Assembly (NCBI GenBank): GCA_013821585.1
Contig: JACDGO010000022.1
Span: 1 to 13,361 of the forward strand
Length of the DNA stretch: 13,361 nucleotides
Origin: Sphingomonadaceae bacterium
GTDB lineage: Bacteria > Pseudomonadota > Alphaproteobacteria > Sphingomonadales > Sphingomonadaceae
Direction: 5' to 3'
Shown: positions 1 to 8,535 of the stretch, piece after piece
How positions within the stretch are numbered: the first letter of the stretch is position 1
How the letters are laid out: every line of letters starts with the position of its first letter
Position numbers and translations under genes: made by a program
The notes under the pieces: model-generated
Told to the model about the DNA's origin: nothing
Seen by the model: the letters and a program-made list of their open reading frames with translations, nothing else
The model's database searches: none

Positions 1-219
1 ATGCGGCGCGTCGATCGGCACCATGCGCCCGAGGTCGGCGACGTCGGCATAGACGACGGGGAGCACCGGCGGCAGGTCGAGCCGCGCCAGCGCCTCGCGC
101 GTGCCCCACAGCTTGCGCACGGTGCGCGCCGGATTGGCGAGCGACGCGAGCACGGCGTGCCGCCCCCAAAAACGCGGCCGCTGGCCGCTGGCTTGCGCCG
201 GTCGATTCCCCCTTCGCAT
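1..219 (-). CDS. rlmB: 23S rRNA 2'-O-methyltransferase RlmB (TrmH/SpoU family), 5' part only
   Basis: Reading the minus strand from the ATG at 219 gives 73 codons that run off the left edge of the window. Near the N-terminus is RFWGRHAVLASLANPARTV (about residues 21-39), followed by a KLWGTREAL segment and a PVVYADVADLGRMVP segment. This is the substrate-binding N-terminal domain of SpoU-family methyltransferases. RlmB methylates the ribose of G2251 in the peptidyl-transferase loop of 23S rRNA. The SAM-binding knotted C-terminal domain lies outside the window, so catalytic residues cannot be checked. No strong Shine-Dalgarno is visible before this ATG, but the family pattern starts soon after it, so the start is reasonable. 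The gene diverges from the tRNA-Tyr gene. The assignment rests on N-terminal pattern recognition; another SpoU paralogue is possible but less likely. Confidence 0.82.
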   Translation of the reverse strand, partial: MRRGNRPAQASGQRPRFWGRHAVLASLANPARTVRKLWGTREALARLDLPPVLPVVYADVADLGRMVPIDAPH

Positions 220-244
220 GATGTTGCTCTAGGGGCCGCTCGCG

Positions 245-273
245 TTGACAGGCAAGCACGCTTTCGCCACAGA
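245..273 (+). promoter_or_regulatory. Probable sigma-70-type promoter of the tRNA-Tyr gene
   Basis: A perfect -35 hexamer TTGACA lies at 245-250. The expected -10 region, about 267-273, reads CCACAGA, which is a weak match. The GC-rich stretch just after it is typical of stable-RNA promoters under stringent control. The position fits transcription starting shortly before the mature tRNA 5' end at 295. The -35 box is seen directly; the -10 box and the start point are inferred. Confidence 0.45.
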
Positions 274-278
274 CGCGC

Positions 279-292
279 GCTCGCTTGCGAGC
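279..292 (+). other. Perfect inverted repeat in the tRNA-Tyr 5' leader
   Basis: GCTCGC-TT-GCGAGC is a perfect 6-base inverted repeat with a 2-base centre. It ends two bases before the mature tRNA 5' end. In the precursor transcript it could form a small hairpin next to the RNase P cleavage site. Its role is unknown; a two-base loop is tight, so the real hairpin would open one pair. Confidence 0.4.
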
Positions 293-294
293 CT

Positions 295-381
295 GGACAG
301 GTGGCCGAGTGGTTAAAGGCAGCAGACTGTAAATCTGCCCGGGTTTCCCGTACGCTGGTTCGAATCCAGCCCTGTCCACCA
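295..381 (+). tRNA. tRNA-Tyr (anticodon GTA), CCA encoded
   Basis: The acceptor stem GGACAGG (295-301) pairs exactly with CCTGTCC (371-377). It is followed by discriminator A378 and an encoded CCA at 379-381. The anticodon stem GCAGA/TCTGC (322-326 with 334-338) encloses the seven-base loop CTGTAAA, giving anticodon GTA at 329-331 and therefore tyrosine. A long variable arm (about 339-353, containing CCGGG...CCCG) makes it a type II tRNA, as bacterial tRNA-Tyr is. The T-loop GGTTCGAATCC is present at about 357-367. The 3' end is only 25 bases from the stop codon of the convergent TonB-like gene, and I see no clear terminator between them. Confidence 0.97.
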
Positions 382-406
382 AGATCGGCGCGCTGCTTCC
401 ACTTCG

Positions 407-1192
407 CTATTGATCGTCCGACGCCTCGGGGAGCTCCGCCGGCCGGTACGGTCGCTTCGCCGCGGTCACCATGAAATCGAAACGGATGCGCACCCACGCG
501 CCGATGAGCGGCCGGCCGCCGATCCGGGGCGGCCGGACGCGGAATTGCCACGACGCCAGGCGCATCGCCCGCGCGAGGCCCGAGCCGGGAGGAGACTCGC
601 TGAGCCCGCGGCAATTTTCGACGTGGTAGTTCTCGATCGTCCGGCAGATGATCAGAGCCCAGCCGGGCTTCGGACCTCCCTCGGGCAGGTATAAGGCCAG
701 CTCGCCGTTGGTGGGTTCGACATACCATTCAGCGTTATACAGCGGCGCGCCGCCAGGCCCCTCGCCAGGCCCATAGGCAGCACCGCTGTCCTTGCCGGTG
801 CGGGTGCCGCTCGCGTGTGATGGAAGGGCGCCGATATCCGCGGCCGCGAACTCTTCCTTGCTTAGAGCGACCACTTTGTTCGCGGTCGGCAGCGGCATCG
901 GCGCGGTGCGTTGAGCAGCGGCATGGGATGGAGCTCCGCCGCTCTCGCGCTTGATTTTCGACGCGGACCGGCCCTCGGGCTTCGGCTTGGGCGCGACCCG
1001 GGACGACGGCAGGAGGTTGAACGTAATCAGCTTGCGCGCGACGTCCGGCAACCGGCCGGAAGTATATCCAAGCCTGAGCATCGCGATCAGCAAAAGCGCT
1101 TCGATCGCAAGCGCCAAGGCGATCGCGACCGCGCGAGAAGTCACCTGGAAGCGACGCCCATCCGGCGCGAACTGAGAAGACGCCGAACGCAT
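407..1192 (-). CDS. TonB-like membrane-anchored protein (energy transducer-like), function uncertain
   Basis: The 261-residue product has a short cytoplasmic N-terminus and one hydrophobic segment at about 20-39 (AVAIALALAIEALLLIAML). A Pro/Lys/Ala-rich linker follows (about 55-145), then a globular C-terminus. Near its end, the pattern AMRLASWQFRVRPPRIGGRP and then a V-R-I-R-F-D-F strand resembles the TonB C-terminal fold, where a W-x-F-x-P turn is followed by a G-x-P beta hairpin. TonB proteins couple the proton-motive force to outer-membrane receptors, but I see no ExbB/ExbD partner or receptor gene here. The ATG at 1192 lacks a good ribosome site; a GTG at residue 17 is an alternative start. 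The gene lies 52 bases after hutU on the same strand with no clear terminator, so read-through from the hut operon is possible. The domain call is moderate and the role is unknown. Confidence 0.6.
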   Translation of the reverse strand: MRSASSQFAPDGRRFQVTSRAVAIALALAIEALLLIAMLRLGYTSGRLPDVARKLITFNLLPSSRVAPKPKPEGRSASKIKRESGGAPSHAAAQRTAPMPLPTANKVVALSKEEFAAADIGALPSHASGTRTGKDSGAAYGPGEGPGGAPLYNAEWYVEPTNGELALYLPEGGPKPGWALIICRTIENYHVENCRGLSESPPGSGLARAMRLASWQFRVRPPRIGGRPLIGAWVRIRFDFMVTAAKRPYRPAELPEASDDQ

Positions 1193-1244
1193 TCGGGCGT
1201 CGCCTAGAGGTCATACCCCTGCTTCACAACCCGGCGCGGCGGGA

Positions 1245-2903
1245 TCACGGCAGCAGACCAGGCAGATCCAGCCCGTTCGTCTGAGCGCATTGAACGGCAT
1301 CCCCATAGCCGGCGTCGGCATGGCGCATCACGCCCGAGGCGGGGTCGTTCCAGAGCACGCGTTCCAGCCGCGCCGCGGCTTCCGCCGTGCCGTCCGCCAC
1401 GATCACCATTCCGGCGTGCTGCGAATAGCCCATGCCCACACCGCCGCCATGGTGGAGCGAGACCCAGGTCGCGCCGCTCGCGGTGTTGAGCAACGCGTTC
1501 AGGAGCGGCCAGTCCGATACGGCGTCGGAGCCATCCTTCATCGCCTCGGTCTCGCGATTAGGACTGGCAACCGACCCTGAGTCGAGATGGTCACGGCCGA
1601 TCACGATCGGCGCCTTCAATTCGCCGGACGCGACCATCTCGTTGAAGGCGAGGCCGAGGCGATGCCGGTCGCCGAGGCCGACCCAGCAGATGCGCGCCGG
1701 CAGACCCTGAAACTTGATCCGCTCGCGCGCCATGTCGAGCCAGCGGTGGAGGTGTGCATCGCCGGGCATCAGCGCTTTGACCCTGGCGTCGGTCTTGTAG
1801 ATGTCCTCGGGATCGCCCGACAGCGCCACCCAGCGGAACGGTCCCACGCCCCGGCAGAACAGCGGGCGGATATAGGCGGGAACGAAGCCCGGGAACGCGA
1901 AGGCGTCGCCGACGCCTTCGTCGAGCGCCACCTGGCGGATATTGTTGCCGTAATCGACCACCGGCACGCCGGCCTTCCAGAAATCGAGCATCGCGCGGAC
2001 GTGCGTCGCCATCGAAGTCTTGGCGGCAAGCTCGACCGAGCCGGGATCGTTTTCGCGCGCGGCAATCCAGCGCTCGAGCGTCCAGCCTTGCGGCAGATAG
2101 CCATTGATCGGGTCGTGCGCGGAGGTCTGGTCGGTGACGAGATCGGGGCGCGCGCCCCGGCGCACCAGTTCCGGATAGATGTCGGCGGCGTTGCCGAGCA
2201 GGCCGACCGAGACGGGCGAGGTGGCGGTGGTGACGATCTCCAGGGCCTCGTCGAGGCTGTCGGCGCGGCGATCGAGATAGCCGGTCCGGAGCCGCATCTC
2301 GATCCGGCTCGGTTGGCATTCGACGGCAAGGCAGGACGCGCCCGCCATCGTCGCCGCCAGCGGTTGCGCGCCGCCCATGCCGCCAAGGCCGGCGGTGAGA
2401 ATCCAGCGTCCCGAAAGGTCGCCTCCATAATGCTGGCGGCCGGCCTCCACGAAGGTTTCGTAGGTGCCCTGCACAATCCCTTGCGTGCCGATGTAGATCC
2501 ACGAACCGGCGGTCATCTGGCCGTACATCATCAGTCCGGCGCGATCGAGCTCGTGGAAATGCTCCCACGTCGCCCATTTCGGCACCAGGTTGGAATTGGC
2601 GATCAGCACGCGCGGGGCGTCGCGGTGTGTGCGGAACACGCCGACCGGCTTGCCCGACTGGACCAGCAGTGTCTGGTGGTCGTCGAGCCGCTTCAGCGTC
2701 GCGACGATGCGATCGAAGCTTTCCCAGTCGCGCGCGGCGCGGCCAATGCCGCCGTAGACGACCAGCTCCTGCGGATTCTCCGCCACGCGTGCATCGAGAT
2801 TGTTCATCAGCATCCGCATCGCGGCTTCGGTCTGCCAGCTCTTCGCGCTGAGTTCAGAGCCCGTCGGCGCGACGATATGGCGGGCGTTGTCGAAGCGGGT
2901 CAT
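1245..2903 (-). CDS. hutU: Urocanate hydratase (urocanase)
   Basis: HutU adds water to urocanate to give 4-imidazolone-5-propionate, the second step of histidine breakdown, using tightly bound NAD+ as an electrophile. The 552-residue product matches the usual family length of about 550-560. The NAD-binding glycine-rich motif GLGGMGGAQ is at 172-180. The segment ARICWVGLG contains Cys406, which corresponds to the active-site cysteine (Cys410 in characterised urocanases). [14 protein letters not shown] and [19 protein letters not shown] are highly conserved family blocks. I chose the ATG at 2903 because it overlaps the hutG stop in an ATGA and has AAGG six bases upstream. The frame stays open for about 450 bases further, but that stretch is antiparallel reading of hutG. 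It is the last hut gene of the minus-strand operon. Confidence 0.98.
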   Translation of the reverse strand: MTRFDNARHIVAPTGSELSAKSWQTEAAMRMLMNNLDARVAENPQELVVYGGIGRAARDWESFDRIVATLKRLDDHQTLLVQSGKPVGVFRTHRDAPRVLIANSNLVPKWATWEHFHELDRAGLMMYGQMTAGSWIYIGTQGIVQGTYETFVEAGRQHYGGDLSGRWILTAGLGGMGGAQPLAATMAGASCLAVECQPSRIEMRLRTGYLDRRADSLDEALEIVTTATSPVSVGLLGNAADIYPELVRRGARPDLVTDQTSAHDPINGYLPQGWTLERWIAARENDPGSVELAAKTSMATHVRAMLDFWKAGVPVVDYGNNIRQVALDEGVGDAFAFPGFVPAYIRPLFCRGVGPFRWVALSGDPEDIYKTDARVKALMPGDAHLHRWLDMARERIKFQGLPARICWVGLGDRHRLGLAFNEMVASGELKAPIVIGRDHLDSGSVASPNRETEAMKDGSDAVSDWPLLNALLNTASGATWVSLHHGGGVGMGYSQHAGMVIVADGTAEAAARLERVLWNDPASGVMRHADAGYGDAVQCAQTNGLDLPGLLP

Positions 2904-3697
2904 GCGGAGCCTTTCGCGAAAACCTGAGCGGCGGCGAGAATGCGGACGAGGTCGTCTCGCAACGGCGCCGCGAAATCGGGATCGTAAGGCGGGGGCCAGC
3001 TTGCTTCGTCCGGCGTGCCCGCGGGTTCGTGAAGATAGGCGCGCATCGCGATCTCCATCTGGATTGTGTGAATACCCCGATCCGGGTGGCCGTAATGGCG
3101 CGTCGTCCACCCGCCCCGGAAGCGGCCGTTGAGGATGTGGCTGCGGCCCGAGCACTCGGCCATGACGGCGTCGCTCAGCGCCGGATCGCAGGTCGCGCCA
3201 TTGTCGGTGCCGATATTGAGCTCGGGCAGCTCGCCATCGAACAGGCGCGGAATGCGGCTGCGGATCGAATGACAGTCGTAGAGCACGACACGCGGGTGGA
3301 CTGCGCGCAGCCGCGCGATCTCCGCCTCGATCGTCGCACGATAGGGCGCGAACCATTCCGTCTTTCGCGCCTCGACGTCCGGCGCGTCGCCATCGCGGTA
3401 GAGCGGCTCGCCATCGAAGGTCTCCACCGGACAGAGCCCGGTAGTCGCCTGCCCCGGATAGAGCGACGCGCCCGAGGGGTCGCGGTTGCAGTCGATCACG
3501 CTGCGCGAGATATCGGTCCAGATCATGGTTGCGTCGGTCAGACCCTCATAGAGCGCGCGGATATGCCAATCGGCGTCGCGGACCGCCCACCAGCGCGAAC
3601 GGAAGGCGGCCAACAGGTCGTTGGGGATTTCGATTCCGCCGTGCGGGAAGGTCAAGATCAGCGGCGTGTCGCGACGCTCGACATGGAGCCAAGTCAT
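2900..3697 (-). CDS. hutG: N-formylglutamate deformylase (N-formylglutamate amidohydrolase)
   Basis: HutG hydrolyses N-formyl-L-glutamate to glutamate and formate, the last step of the five-step histidine route. The 265-residue product starts with the family pattern [13 protein letters not shown] (about 13-25), whose histidine is a likely metal ligand. It continues with [20 protein letters not shown] (61-80) and [14 protein letters not shown] (137-150), the latter with another conserved Asp-Cys-His. This is the N-formylglutamate amidohydrolase family, not the arginase-like formiminoglutamase that shares the symbol HutG in enteric bacteria. Its pairing with hutF in this locus supports the deformylase role. 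It overlaps hutH (upstream) and hutU (downstream) by four bases each as ATGA, so translation is probably coupled. Confidence 0.95.
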   Translation of the reverse strand: MTWLHVERRDTPLILTFPHGGIEIPNDLLAAFRSRWWAVRDADWHIRALYEGLTDATMIWTDISRSVIDCNRDPSGASLYPGQATTGLCPVETFDGEPLYRDGDAPDVEARKTEWFAPYRATIEAEIARLRAVHPRVVLYDCHSIRSRIPRLFDGELPELNIGTDNGATCDPALSDAVMAECSGRSHILNGRFRGGWTTRHYGHPDRGIHTIQMEIAMRAYLHEPAGTPDEASWPPPYDPDFAAPLRDDLVRILAAAQVFAKGSA

Positions 3698-5214
3698 CCA
3701 TCCAGCCCCGGAAGTGCGCCCACCGCATCGAGCAAGGCCGGCGCGCGGACCAGCGCGATCGCGGCTGCGATATCGGGCGCCATATGGCGGTCTTCGGTGA
3801 GCGTCGGCACGACCGCGCGGAGCAGGTTACGCACGGCCTCGATCAGCGCGCCGGAAAGCATCGGCGCATGAAAATCGCAGCCCTGCGCACCCGCCAACAG
3901 TTCGATGCCGAGGATCGCGTCGACATTCGCCGCCATCTCGATCAGCCGCCGCGCGCCATGCGCCGCCATCGAGACATGATCCTCCTGGTTGGCGGATGTC
4001 GGGATCGAATCGACGCTCGCCGGATAGGCGCGCTGCTTGTTCTCGGAAACGAGCGCGGCGGCGGTCACCTGGGGGATCATGAAGCCCGAGTTGAGCCCGG
4101 GCCGGGGGGTGAGGAAGGCGGGGAGGCCGGAGAGCGCGGGATCGACGAGCATCGCGACCCGCCGCTCCGATATGCTGCCGATTTCGCACAAGGCGAGCGC
4201 GATCATGTCGGCGGCGAAGGCGACTGGCTCGGCGTGGAAGTTGCCCCCGGACAACGCTTCGTCGGTGTCGGCGAAGATCATGGGATTGTCAGAGACGCCG
4301 TTGGCCTCGGTGACGAGCGTGGCCGCCGCCTGGCGCAAGAGGTCGAGCACCGCGCCCATCACCTGCGGCTGGCAGCGCAGGCAATAGGGGTCCTGCACGC
4401 GCAGGTCGTCGACGCGGTGCGAGGCGCGGATCGCCGATCCGTCCATCAGCCGCCGCAGCGCCTCCGCGGTCTCGATCTGGCCGTTGTGACCTCTGAGCGC
4501 GTGGATACGAGGGTCGAAGGGCGCGTCCGAACCCTTGGCGGCTTCGGTCGAGAGGATGCCGGTGACGAGCGCGACGCGGTACAGCCGTTCGGCCTCGAAT
4601 AGCCCGGCGAGCGCGTAGGCGCATGAGAATTGCGTGCCGTTCAGAAGTGCGAGCCCCTCCTTGGGACCCAGCGCAAGCGGAGCGAGCCCCGCATCATTCA
4701 GAGCCTGAGCCGCGGGTAATCGCGCGCCGTTGGCGAAAATTTCTCCCACGCCGATCATCGCGGCGGCCATGTGGGCGAGCGGCGCGAGGTCGCCCGAGGC
4801 GCCGACCGAGCCCTTGACCGGCACGACGGGCACCAGACCCTTGGCGAGCATCGTTTCGAGCAGGTCCACAGTCTTCGGCGTCACGCCCGACGCGCCGCGC
4901 GCGAGGCTGGCGAGCTTGAGCGCCATCATCAGCCGCGCGATCGGCGCGGGCATCGGCTCCCCGACGCCGGCGGCATGGCTCAGCACGATGTTGCGCTGGA
5001 GCGTCGTGAGGTCGCGCGCCTCGATGCGGACGCTCGCGAGCTTTCCAAAGCCGGTGTTGATGCCATAGACTGGCTTGCCCGCGCCGAGGATGCGTTCGAC
5101 CGCCGCGGCGCTTTCGGCGATGGCGGAGCGGCAGGCGGGATCGAGGCTTGGGTTGGCGCCCTCATGGATCGCGCGCCAGTCGGCGTAGGCGACGGCCCCT
5201 GGCGTCAACTGCAT
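3694..5214 (-). CDS. hutH: Histidine ammonia-lyase (histidase)
   Basis: HutH removes ammonia from L-histidine to give trans-urocanate, the first and committed step. The 506-residue product has the normal family length. The MIO prosthetic group forms from the Ala139-Ser140-Gly141 triad in [14 protein letters not shown], which is intact. The catalytic tyrosine is Tyr50 in [24 protein letters not shown] and [20 protein letters not shown] are further conserved active-site blocks. The open frame extends upstream to 5292, but I chose the ATG at 5214 because MQLTPG begins the normal N-terminus and AAGGA lies six bases before it. This start overlaps the end of hutI by ten bases. Coupling with hutI upstream and hutG downstream fits a single operon. 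Confidence 0.98.
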   Translation of the reverse strand: MQLTPGAVAYADWRAIHEGANPSLDPACRSAIAESAAAVERILGAGKPVYGINTGFGKLASVRIEARDLTTLQRNIVLSHAAGVGEPMPAPIARLMMALKLASLARGASGVTPKTVDLLETMLAKGLVPVVPVKGSVGASGDLAPLAHMAAAMIGVGEIFANGARLPAAQALNDAGLAPLALGPKEGLALLNGTQFSCAYALAGLFEAERLYRVALVTGILSTEAAKGSDAPFDPRIHALRGHNGQIETAEALRRLMDGSAIRASHRVDDLRVQDPYCLRCQPQVMGAVLDLLRQAAATLVTEANGVSDNPMIFADTDEALSGGNFHAEPVAFAADMIALALCEIGSISERRVAMLVDPALSGLPAFLTPRPGLNSGFMIPQVTAAALVSENKQRAYPASVDSIPTSANQEDHVSMAAHGARRLIEMAANVDAILGIELLAGAQGCDFHAPMLSGALIEAVRNLLRAVVPTLTEDRHMAPDIAAAIALVRAPALLDAVGALPGLDG

Positions 5215-6392
5215 CGGCCGTCCTTCACGCGCATGTGCAACGGATTGAAGCCGATGCGGTAGCCGAGCTCGGCGGGGTCTGAAATGTCCCAAACCGCGAG
5301 GTCGCAGGCCTTGCCCGGGTCCAGCGTGCCGATTTCCTTCGCGAGCCCCAATGCGCGCGCCGCGTTGACGGTCACGCCGCGTAACGCCTCGTTCATGGTC
5401 AGTCCGAAAAGGGTCGCGGCCATGTTGAGCATGAGCAGCAGCGAGGAAGTCGGTGATGTACCGGGATTGCAGTCGGTCGCGATCGCGATCGGTACGCCAT
5501 GGGCACGGAAGAGACCGATCGGTGGCGGCGTCGTCTCGCGCATGAAATAAAAGGCGCCCGGCAAGAGCACCGCGACCGTTCCCGCCGCCGCCATCGCGAT
5601 TATGTCGGATTCGTCCGCATATTCGAGATGGTCGGCCGAGAGCGCACCATGGCTGGCCGCGAGGCGGGCGCCATGGAGGGCCGACAACTGCTCGGCGTGG
5701 AGCTTGACCGGAAAACCGTTCGCCTTCGCGGCGGCCAGAACCCGGTCCACCTGCTTGGGCGAGAAGCCGATTCCCTCACAGAAGGCATCGACCGCTTCGG
5801 CGAGATCGGCGGCCGCCGGGATCATGGTCTCACAAACCAGATCGACATAATCGTCCGCGCGCCCCGCATATTCCGGCGGTAATGCGTGCGCCCCAAGCAG
5901 CGTCGGCGAGACCCGCACCGCGCGCACCCCGGCCAATGCGCGCGCCGCCCGCAGCATTTTGAGTTCATCGTCGACGGTCAGGCCATAGCCGGACTTGATC
6001 TCGACCGTGGTCACGCCCTCGGCGATTAGCGCGTCGAGCCGGGGCAGGGCGGTCGCGACGAGGTCGGCTTCGCTCGCGGCGCGAGTTGAGCGCATCGTGA
6101 AGAGGATCCCGCCGCCGGCGCGGGCGATGTCCTCATAGCTCGCACCCTCCAGCCGCATCGCCCATTCGCCGGCACGATCGCCCGCGTGAACGAGATGGGT
6201 GTGGCAGTCGATCAGGCCGGGGGTGATCCAGCAACCGGCGCAATCGATGGTTTCGGCAGCAGAAGGAGCGCCGGTGCGTGGCCCGGCATAGGCGATGCGG
6301 CCGTCGCGGCAGGCGATTGCGCCGTCGTCGACGATGCCGAGCCCGTCGCCGGTCATCGTCGCGAGGCGGGCGTTGGTCCAGAGCCGGTCCAT
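5205..6392 (-). CDS. hutI: Imidazolonepropionase
   Basis: HutI opens the ring of 4-imidazolone-5-propionate to give N-formimino-L-glutamate, the third step. The 395-residue product belongs to the metal-dependent amidohydrolase superfamily. Metal-binding His64 and His66 sit in the [12 protein letters not shown] block. Further ligand candidates are His232 in KLHAEQ, His255 in [11 protein letters not shown], and Asp307 in [11 protein letters not shown]. The ATG at 6392 was preferred over an upstream in-frame start at 6431 because AGGA lies six bases before it, [10 protein letters not shown] is a typical beginning, and the longer start would place coding sequence across the operator palindrome. 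It is the first gene of the minus-strand hutI-H-G-U operon and is divergent from hutF. Confidence 0.97.
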   Translation of the reverse strand: MDRLWTNARLATMTGDGLGIVDDGAIACRDGRIAYAGPRTGAPSAAETIDCAGCWITPGLIDCHTHLVHAGDRAGEWAMRLEGASYEDIARAGGGILFTMRSTRAASEADLVATALPRLDALIAEGVTTVEIKSGYGLTVDDELKMLRAARALAGVRAVRVSPTLLGAHALPPEYAGRADDYVDLVCETMIPAAADLAEAVDAFCEGIGFSPKQVDRVLAAAKANGFPVKLHAEQLSALHGARLAASHGALSADHLEYADESDIIAMAAAGTVAVLLPGAFYFMRETTPPPIGLFRAHGVPIAIATDCNPGTSPTSSLLLMLNMAATLFGLTMNEALRGVTVNAARALGLAKEIGTLDPGKACDLAVWDISDPAELGYRIGFNPLHMRVKDGRCS

Positions 6393-6398
6393 GCCCCA

Positions 6399-6402
6399 TC
6401 CT
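6399..6402 (-). promoter_or_regulatory. Ribosome binding site of hutI (decides start)
   Basis: On the minus strand AGGA lies six bases before the ATG at 6392. It supports this start over the upstream in-frame ATG at 6431, which lies inside the operator palindrome. Confidence 0.6.
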
Positions 6403-6416
6403 TGTTCAGCGACCCG

Positions 6417-6434
6417 ATTATGTCTAGACATAAT
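6417..6434. promoter_or_regulatory. Probable HutC operator shared by hutIHGU and hutFC
   Basis: ATTATGTCTAGACATAAT is a perfect 18-base palindrome in the 59-base gap between the divergent hutI and hutF start codons. GntR/HutC-type repressors bind short AT-rich palindromes of this general form, and a hutC gene lies at the end of the hutF transcript. A plausible hutF promoter is TTGTTC (6402-6407) with a 17-base spacer to TAGACA (6425-6430), so the operator would cover the -10 box. By symmetry the palindrome also offers a -10-like element for hutI, though no good -35 is visible on that strand. In HutC systems urocanate releases the repressor. The palindrome is seen directly; its role is inferred. 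Confidence 0.8.
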
Positions 6435-6438
6435 GTGC

Positions 6439-6444
6439 AGGAGG
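6439..6444 (+). promoter_or_regulatory. Strong ribosome binding site of hutF
   Basis: AGGAGG lies seven bases before the hutF ATG at 6452. It is the clearest Shine-Dalgarno in the locus and fixes this start. Confidence 0.85.
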
Positions 6445-6451
6445 ACGACCG

Positions 6452-7801
6452 ATGCCGCATCTCTGGTTCGCGCACGCCCTGCTGCCGCAGGGATGGGCGG
6501 AGCGGGTCCGGATCGGCCTGGCGGGCGGGCGGATCGCTTCGGTCGAGGCGGGCGTCGCGCCGGAATCCTCGGGCGAGCGCTATGGCGCCGCCGTTCCCGG
6601 CCTTTGCAACGTCCACAGCCACGGCTTCCAGCGCGGCATGGCCGGCCTGTCGGAACGGCGCGGGCGGTCCGACGACGATTTCTGGAGCTGGCGGGAGGTC
6701 ATGTATCGCTTCCTCGGCCGGCTCACGCCCGACGACATTTCGGTGATCACCGCCCAAGCCTATGTCGAGATGCTGGAATCGGGCTACACCCGGGTCGGCG
6801 AGTTCCATTATCTTCACAACGATATTGACGGCCGCCCCTACGCCGATCCCGCCGAAACCGCCGCAGCGATCGTGGCAGCGGCCGACATGACCGGCATCGG
6901 CCTTACCTTGCTTCCGGTGTTCTACGCGCATGCGGATTTCGACGGGGCTCCGCCAGCGCCCGGCCAGCGGCGCTTTTTTTTCGATCTCGACGGCTTTGCG
7001 CGGCTGGTCGAGGCGAGCCGGACGAAGCTGCCGGCCGACGCCAACATGGGGATCGCGCCGCATTCGCTGCGCGCGGTGACGCCGGACGAACTGCGCGCGA
7101 TCGTTCCGCTGGCGGGTGATGGGCCGATCCACATCCACGCCGCCGAACAGATCAAAGAGGTTGAAGCCTGCATCGCGTGGAGCGGCGCGCGGCCCGTCGA
7201 CTGGTTGCTCGATCACGTTGAAGTCGACGAGCGGTGGTGTTTGATCCACGCCACGCATCTCAACGACCGTGAGTGCGACCGGCTTGCCGCCAGTGGCGCG
7301 GTCGCGGGACTTTGCCCCGTGACCGAGGGCAATCTCGGCGACGGGATTTTTCCTGCGGAACGTTACCTTGCCTCAGGGGGCCGCTTCGGCACGGGCACGG
7401 ATTCTAACATCCTGATCGATGCCGCCGCCGAAATCCGCGCGCTCGAATATTCGCAGCGGCTTTCGCACCATCGCCGTGGAGTGCTCGCCGGCGACGCCGA
7501 ACCTTCGGTCGGCCGGCGGCTGTTCGATGCCGCCGTCAGCGGCGGCGCGCAAGCCCTCGGGGTCGAGAGCGGACTCACGACGGGCGCGCCCGCCGATATC
7601 GTCGCGCTCGATCTGACGCATGTGGCGTTCGCTGGCGCCGACGCCGCGACACTGCTCGACCGCTGGATTTTCGCGAGTGGTCGAGGTGCGATCGGGACCG
7701 TCTGGCGCGGCGGCCGCAAATGCGTCGAGCAAGGCCGGCACATTGCCGCCGACAAAGTCGCCGCATGCTACCGGCGGACGCTCGAGCGGCTTCTAGCGTG
7801 A
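6452..7801 (+). CDS. hutF: Formimidoylglutamate deiminase
   Basis: HutF removes ammonia from N-formimino-L-glutamate to give N-formyl-L-glutamate, which HutG then cleaves. The 449-residue product is an amidohydrolase-superfamily member of normal length. Metal-ligand candidates are His55 and His57 in [15 protein letters not shown], His227/His229 in PIHIHAAEQ, and His266/His269 in LIHATHLND, with Asp317 in GTGTDSNI. The NVHSHGFQR block and AEQ separate it from guanine and cytosine deaminases. It has a strong AGGAGG site upstream. Its stop overlaps the hutC GTG start by four bases. A run of eight T at 6974-6981 encodes part of an Arg-Phe-Phe-Phe-Asp stretch and is unusual in such GC-rich DNA. 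Confidence 0.96.
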   Translation: MPHLWFAHALLPQGWAERVRIGLAGGRIASVEAGVAPESSGERYGAAVPGLCNVHSHGFQRGMAGLSERRGRSDDDFWSWREVMYRFLGRLTPDDISVITAQAYVEMLESGYTRVGEFHYLHNDIDGRPYADPAETAAAIVAAADMTGIGLTLLPVFYAHADFDGAPPAPGQRRFFFDLDGFARLVEASRTKLPADANMGIAPHSLRAVTPDELRAIVPLAGDGPIHIHAAEQIKEVEACIAWSGARPVDWLLDHVEVDERWCLIHATHLNDRECDRLAASGAVAGLCPVTEGNLGDGIFPAERYLASGGRFGTGTDSNILIDAAAEIRALEYSQRLSHHRRGVLAGDAEPSVGRRLFDAAVSGGAQALGVESGLTTGAPADIVALDLTHVAFAGADAATLLDRWIFASGRGAIGTVWRGGRKCVEQGRHIAADKVAACYRRTLERLLA

Positions 7802-8487
7802 CGCTCGACCTGCGTATCCGCACGGAGATCGAGACACGCATCCGGTCCGGCGAATGGCGTCCGGGGCACCGCATTCCGTTCGAGCACGAACTGGTTGCAT
7901 CCCATGGTTGCTCGCGGGCAACGGTCAGCAAGGCGCTTGGGGCGCTAGCCAAGGCGGGTCTCATCGAACGCCGCCGCAAGGCGGGCTCGTTCGTCGCGCA
8001 TCCCCAGGTGCATTCGGCCGTGCTCGACGTTCCCGATCTCGCGCAGCTCATCGCCGCTCGCGGCGAAACCTATGGCTGGAAGCGGAGGGTCCGTCGCGAG
8101 GCCGCGGCAGGCGACGGCGACTTTCCCCTTCCTGCCCTTTGGATCGAAGGCGTGCATTTTGGCGGTGGCGAGCCGTTCGCGATCGAACGGCGTCTGATCG
8201 CCCTCTCGATCGTGCCGGCCGCCGCCGGTGAGAGCTTCGTGGATCAGGCTCCGGGCACCTGGCTCCTCGGCCATGTGCCCTGGACATCGGCGCGGCACCA
8301 CATCAAGGCGGTGGAGGCTGTTCGGTCGGAGGCGCGCGCACTTGGGCTACGCATTCGATCCGCCTGTCTCGAGCTCGATCGCACCACATGGCGTGACCGC
8401 GATATCGTGACGCAAGTCCGGCAACTCTTCAGGGGAGACCGGTTCGACCTCGTGGCCGAGTTCAGGCCGGGGAGCGATTCAGCGTGA
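7798..8487 (+). CDS. hutC: Histidine utilisation repressor HutC (GntR family)
   Basis: HutC represses hut transcription and is released by urocanate. The product of 229 residues has an N-terminal winged helix-turn-helix (about 5-68; RSGEWRPGHRIPFEHELVAS, then GCSRATVSKALGALAKAGLI). A C-terminal UTRA ligand-binding domain follows (about 80-225; the PFAIERRLIAL segment and a final FDLVAEF strand are typical). The GTG start at 7798 overlaps the hutF stop as GTGA. The frame stays open to 7720, but that stretch lies inside hutF and the GntR domain begins right after the GTG. As the second gene of a unit driven from the palindrome-bearing region, it probably controls its own expression as well as the divergent operon. 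Confidence 0.94.
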   Translation: MTLDLRIRTEIETRIRSGEWRPGHRIPFEHELVASHGCSRATVSKALGALAKAGLIERRRKAGSFVAHPQVHSAVLDVPDLAQLIAARGETYGWKRRVRREAAAGDGDFPLPALWIEGVHFGGGEPFAIERRLIALSIVPAAAGESFVDQAPGTWLLGHVPWTSARHHIKAVEAVRSEARALGLRIRSACLELDRTTWRDRDIVTQVRQLFRGDRFDLVAEFRPGSDSA

Positions 8488-8535
8488 GTCGATGGACGAA
8501 CTCAAATTGGAACCAGATGAACCCTGTCGAGACTC

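Noticed and set aside
382..406. A terminator between tRNA-Tyr and the convergent TonB-like gene
   Set aside because: No stable hairpin followed by a T-run is visible in these 25 bases.
735..1214. A 159-residue minus-strand frame overlapping the TonB-like gene
   Set aside because: It is Arg-rich with no pattern, while the overlapping frame has a membrane segment and a TonB-like C-terminus.
1587..2927. A 446-residue open frame on the plus strand
   Set aside because: It lies wholly antisense to hutU, has the Arg/Ala/His-rich composition of a GC-rich shadow frame and shows no domain pattern.
2904..3356. An N-terminal extension of HutU of about 150 residues in the same open frame
   Set aside because: It is Arg/Pro-rich out-of-frame reading of hutG. 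The HutU family starts at [10 protein letters not shown], with an ATGA overlap and AAGG site at 2903.
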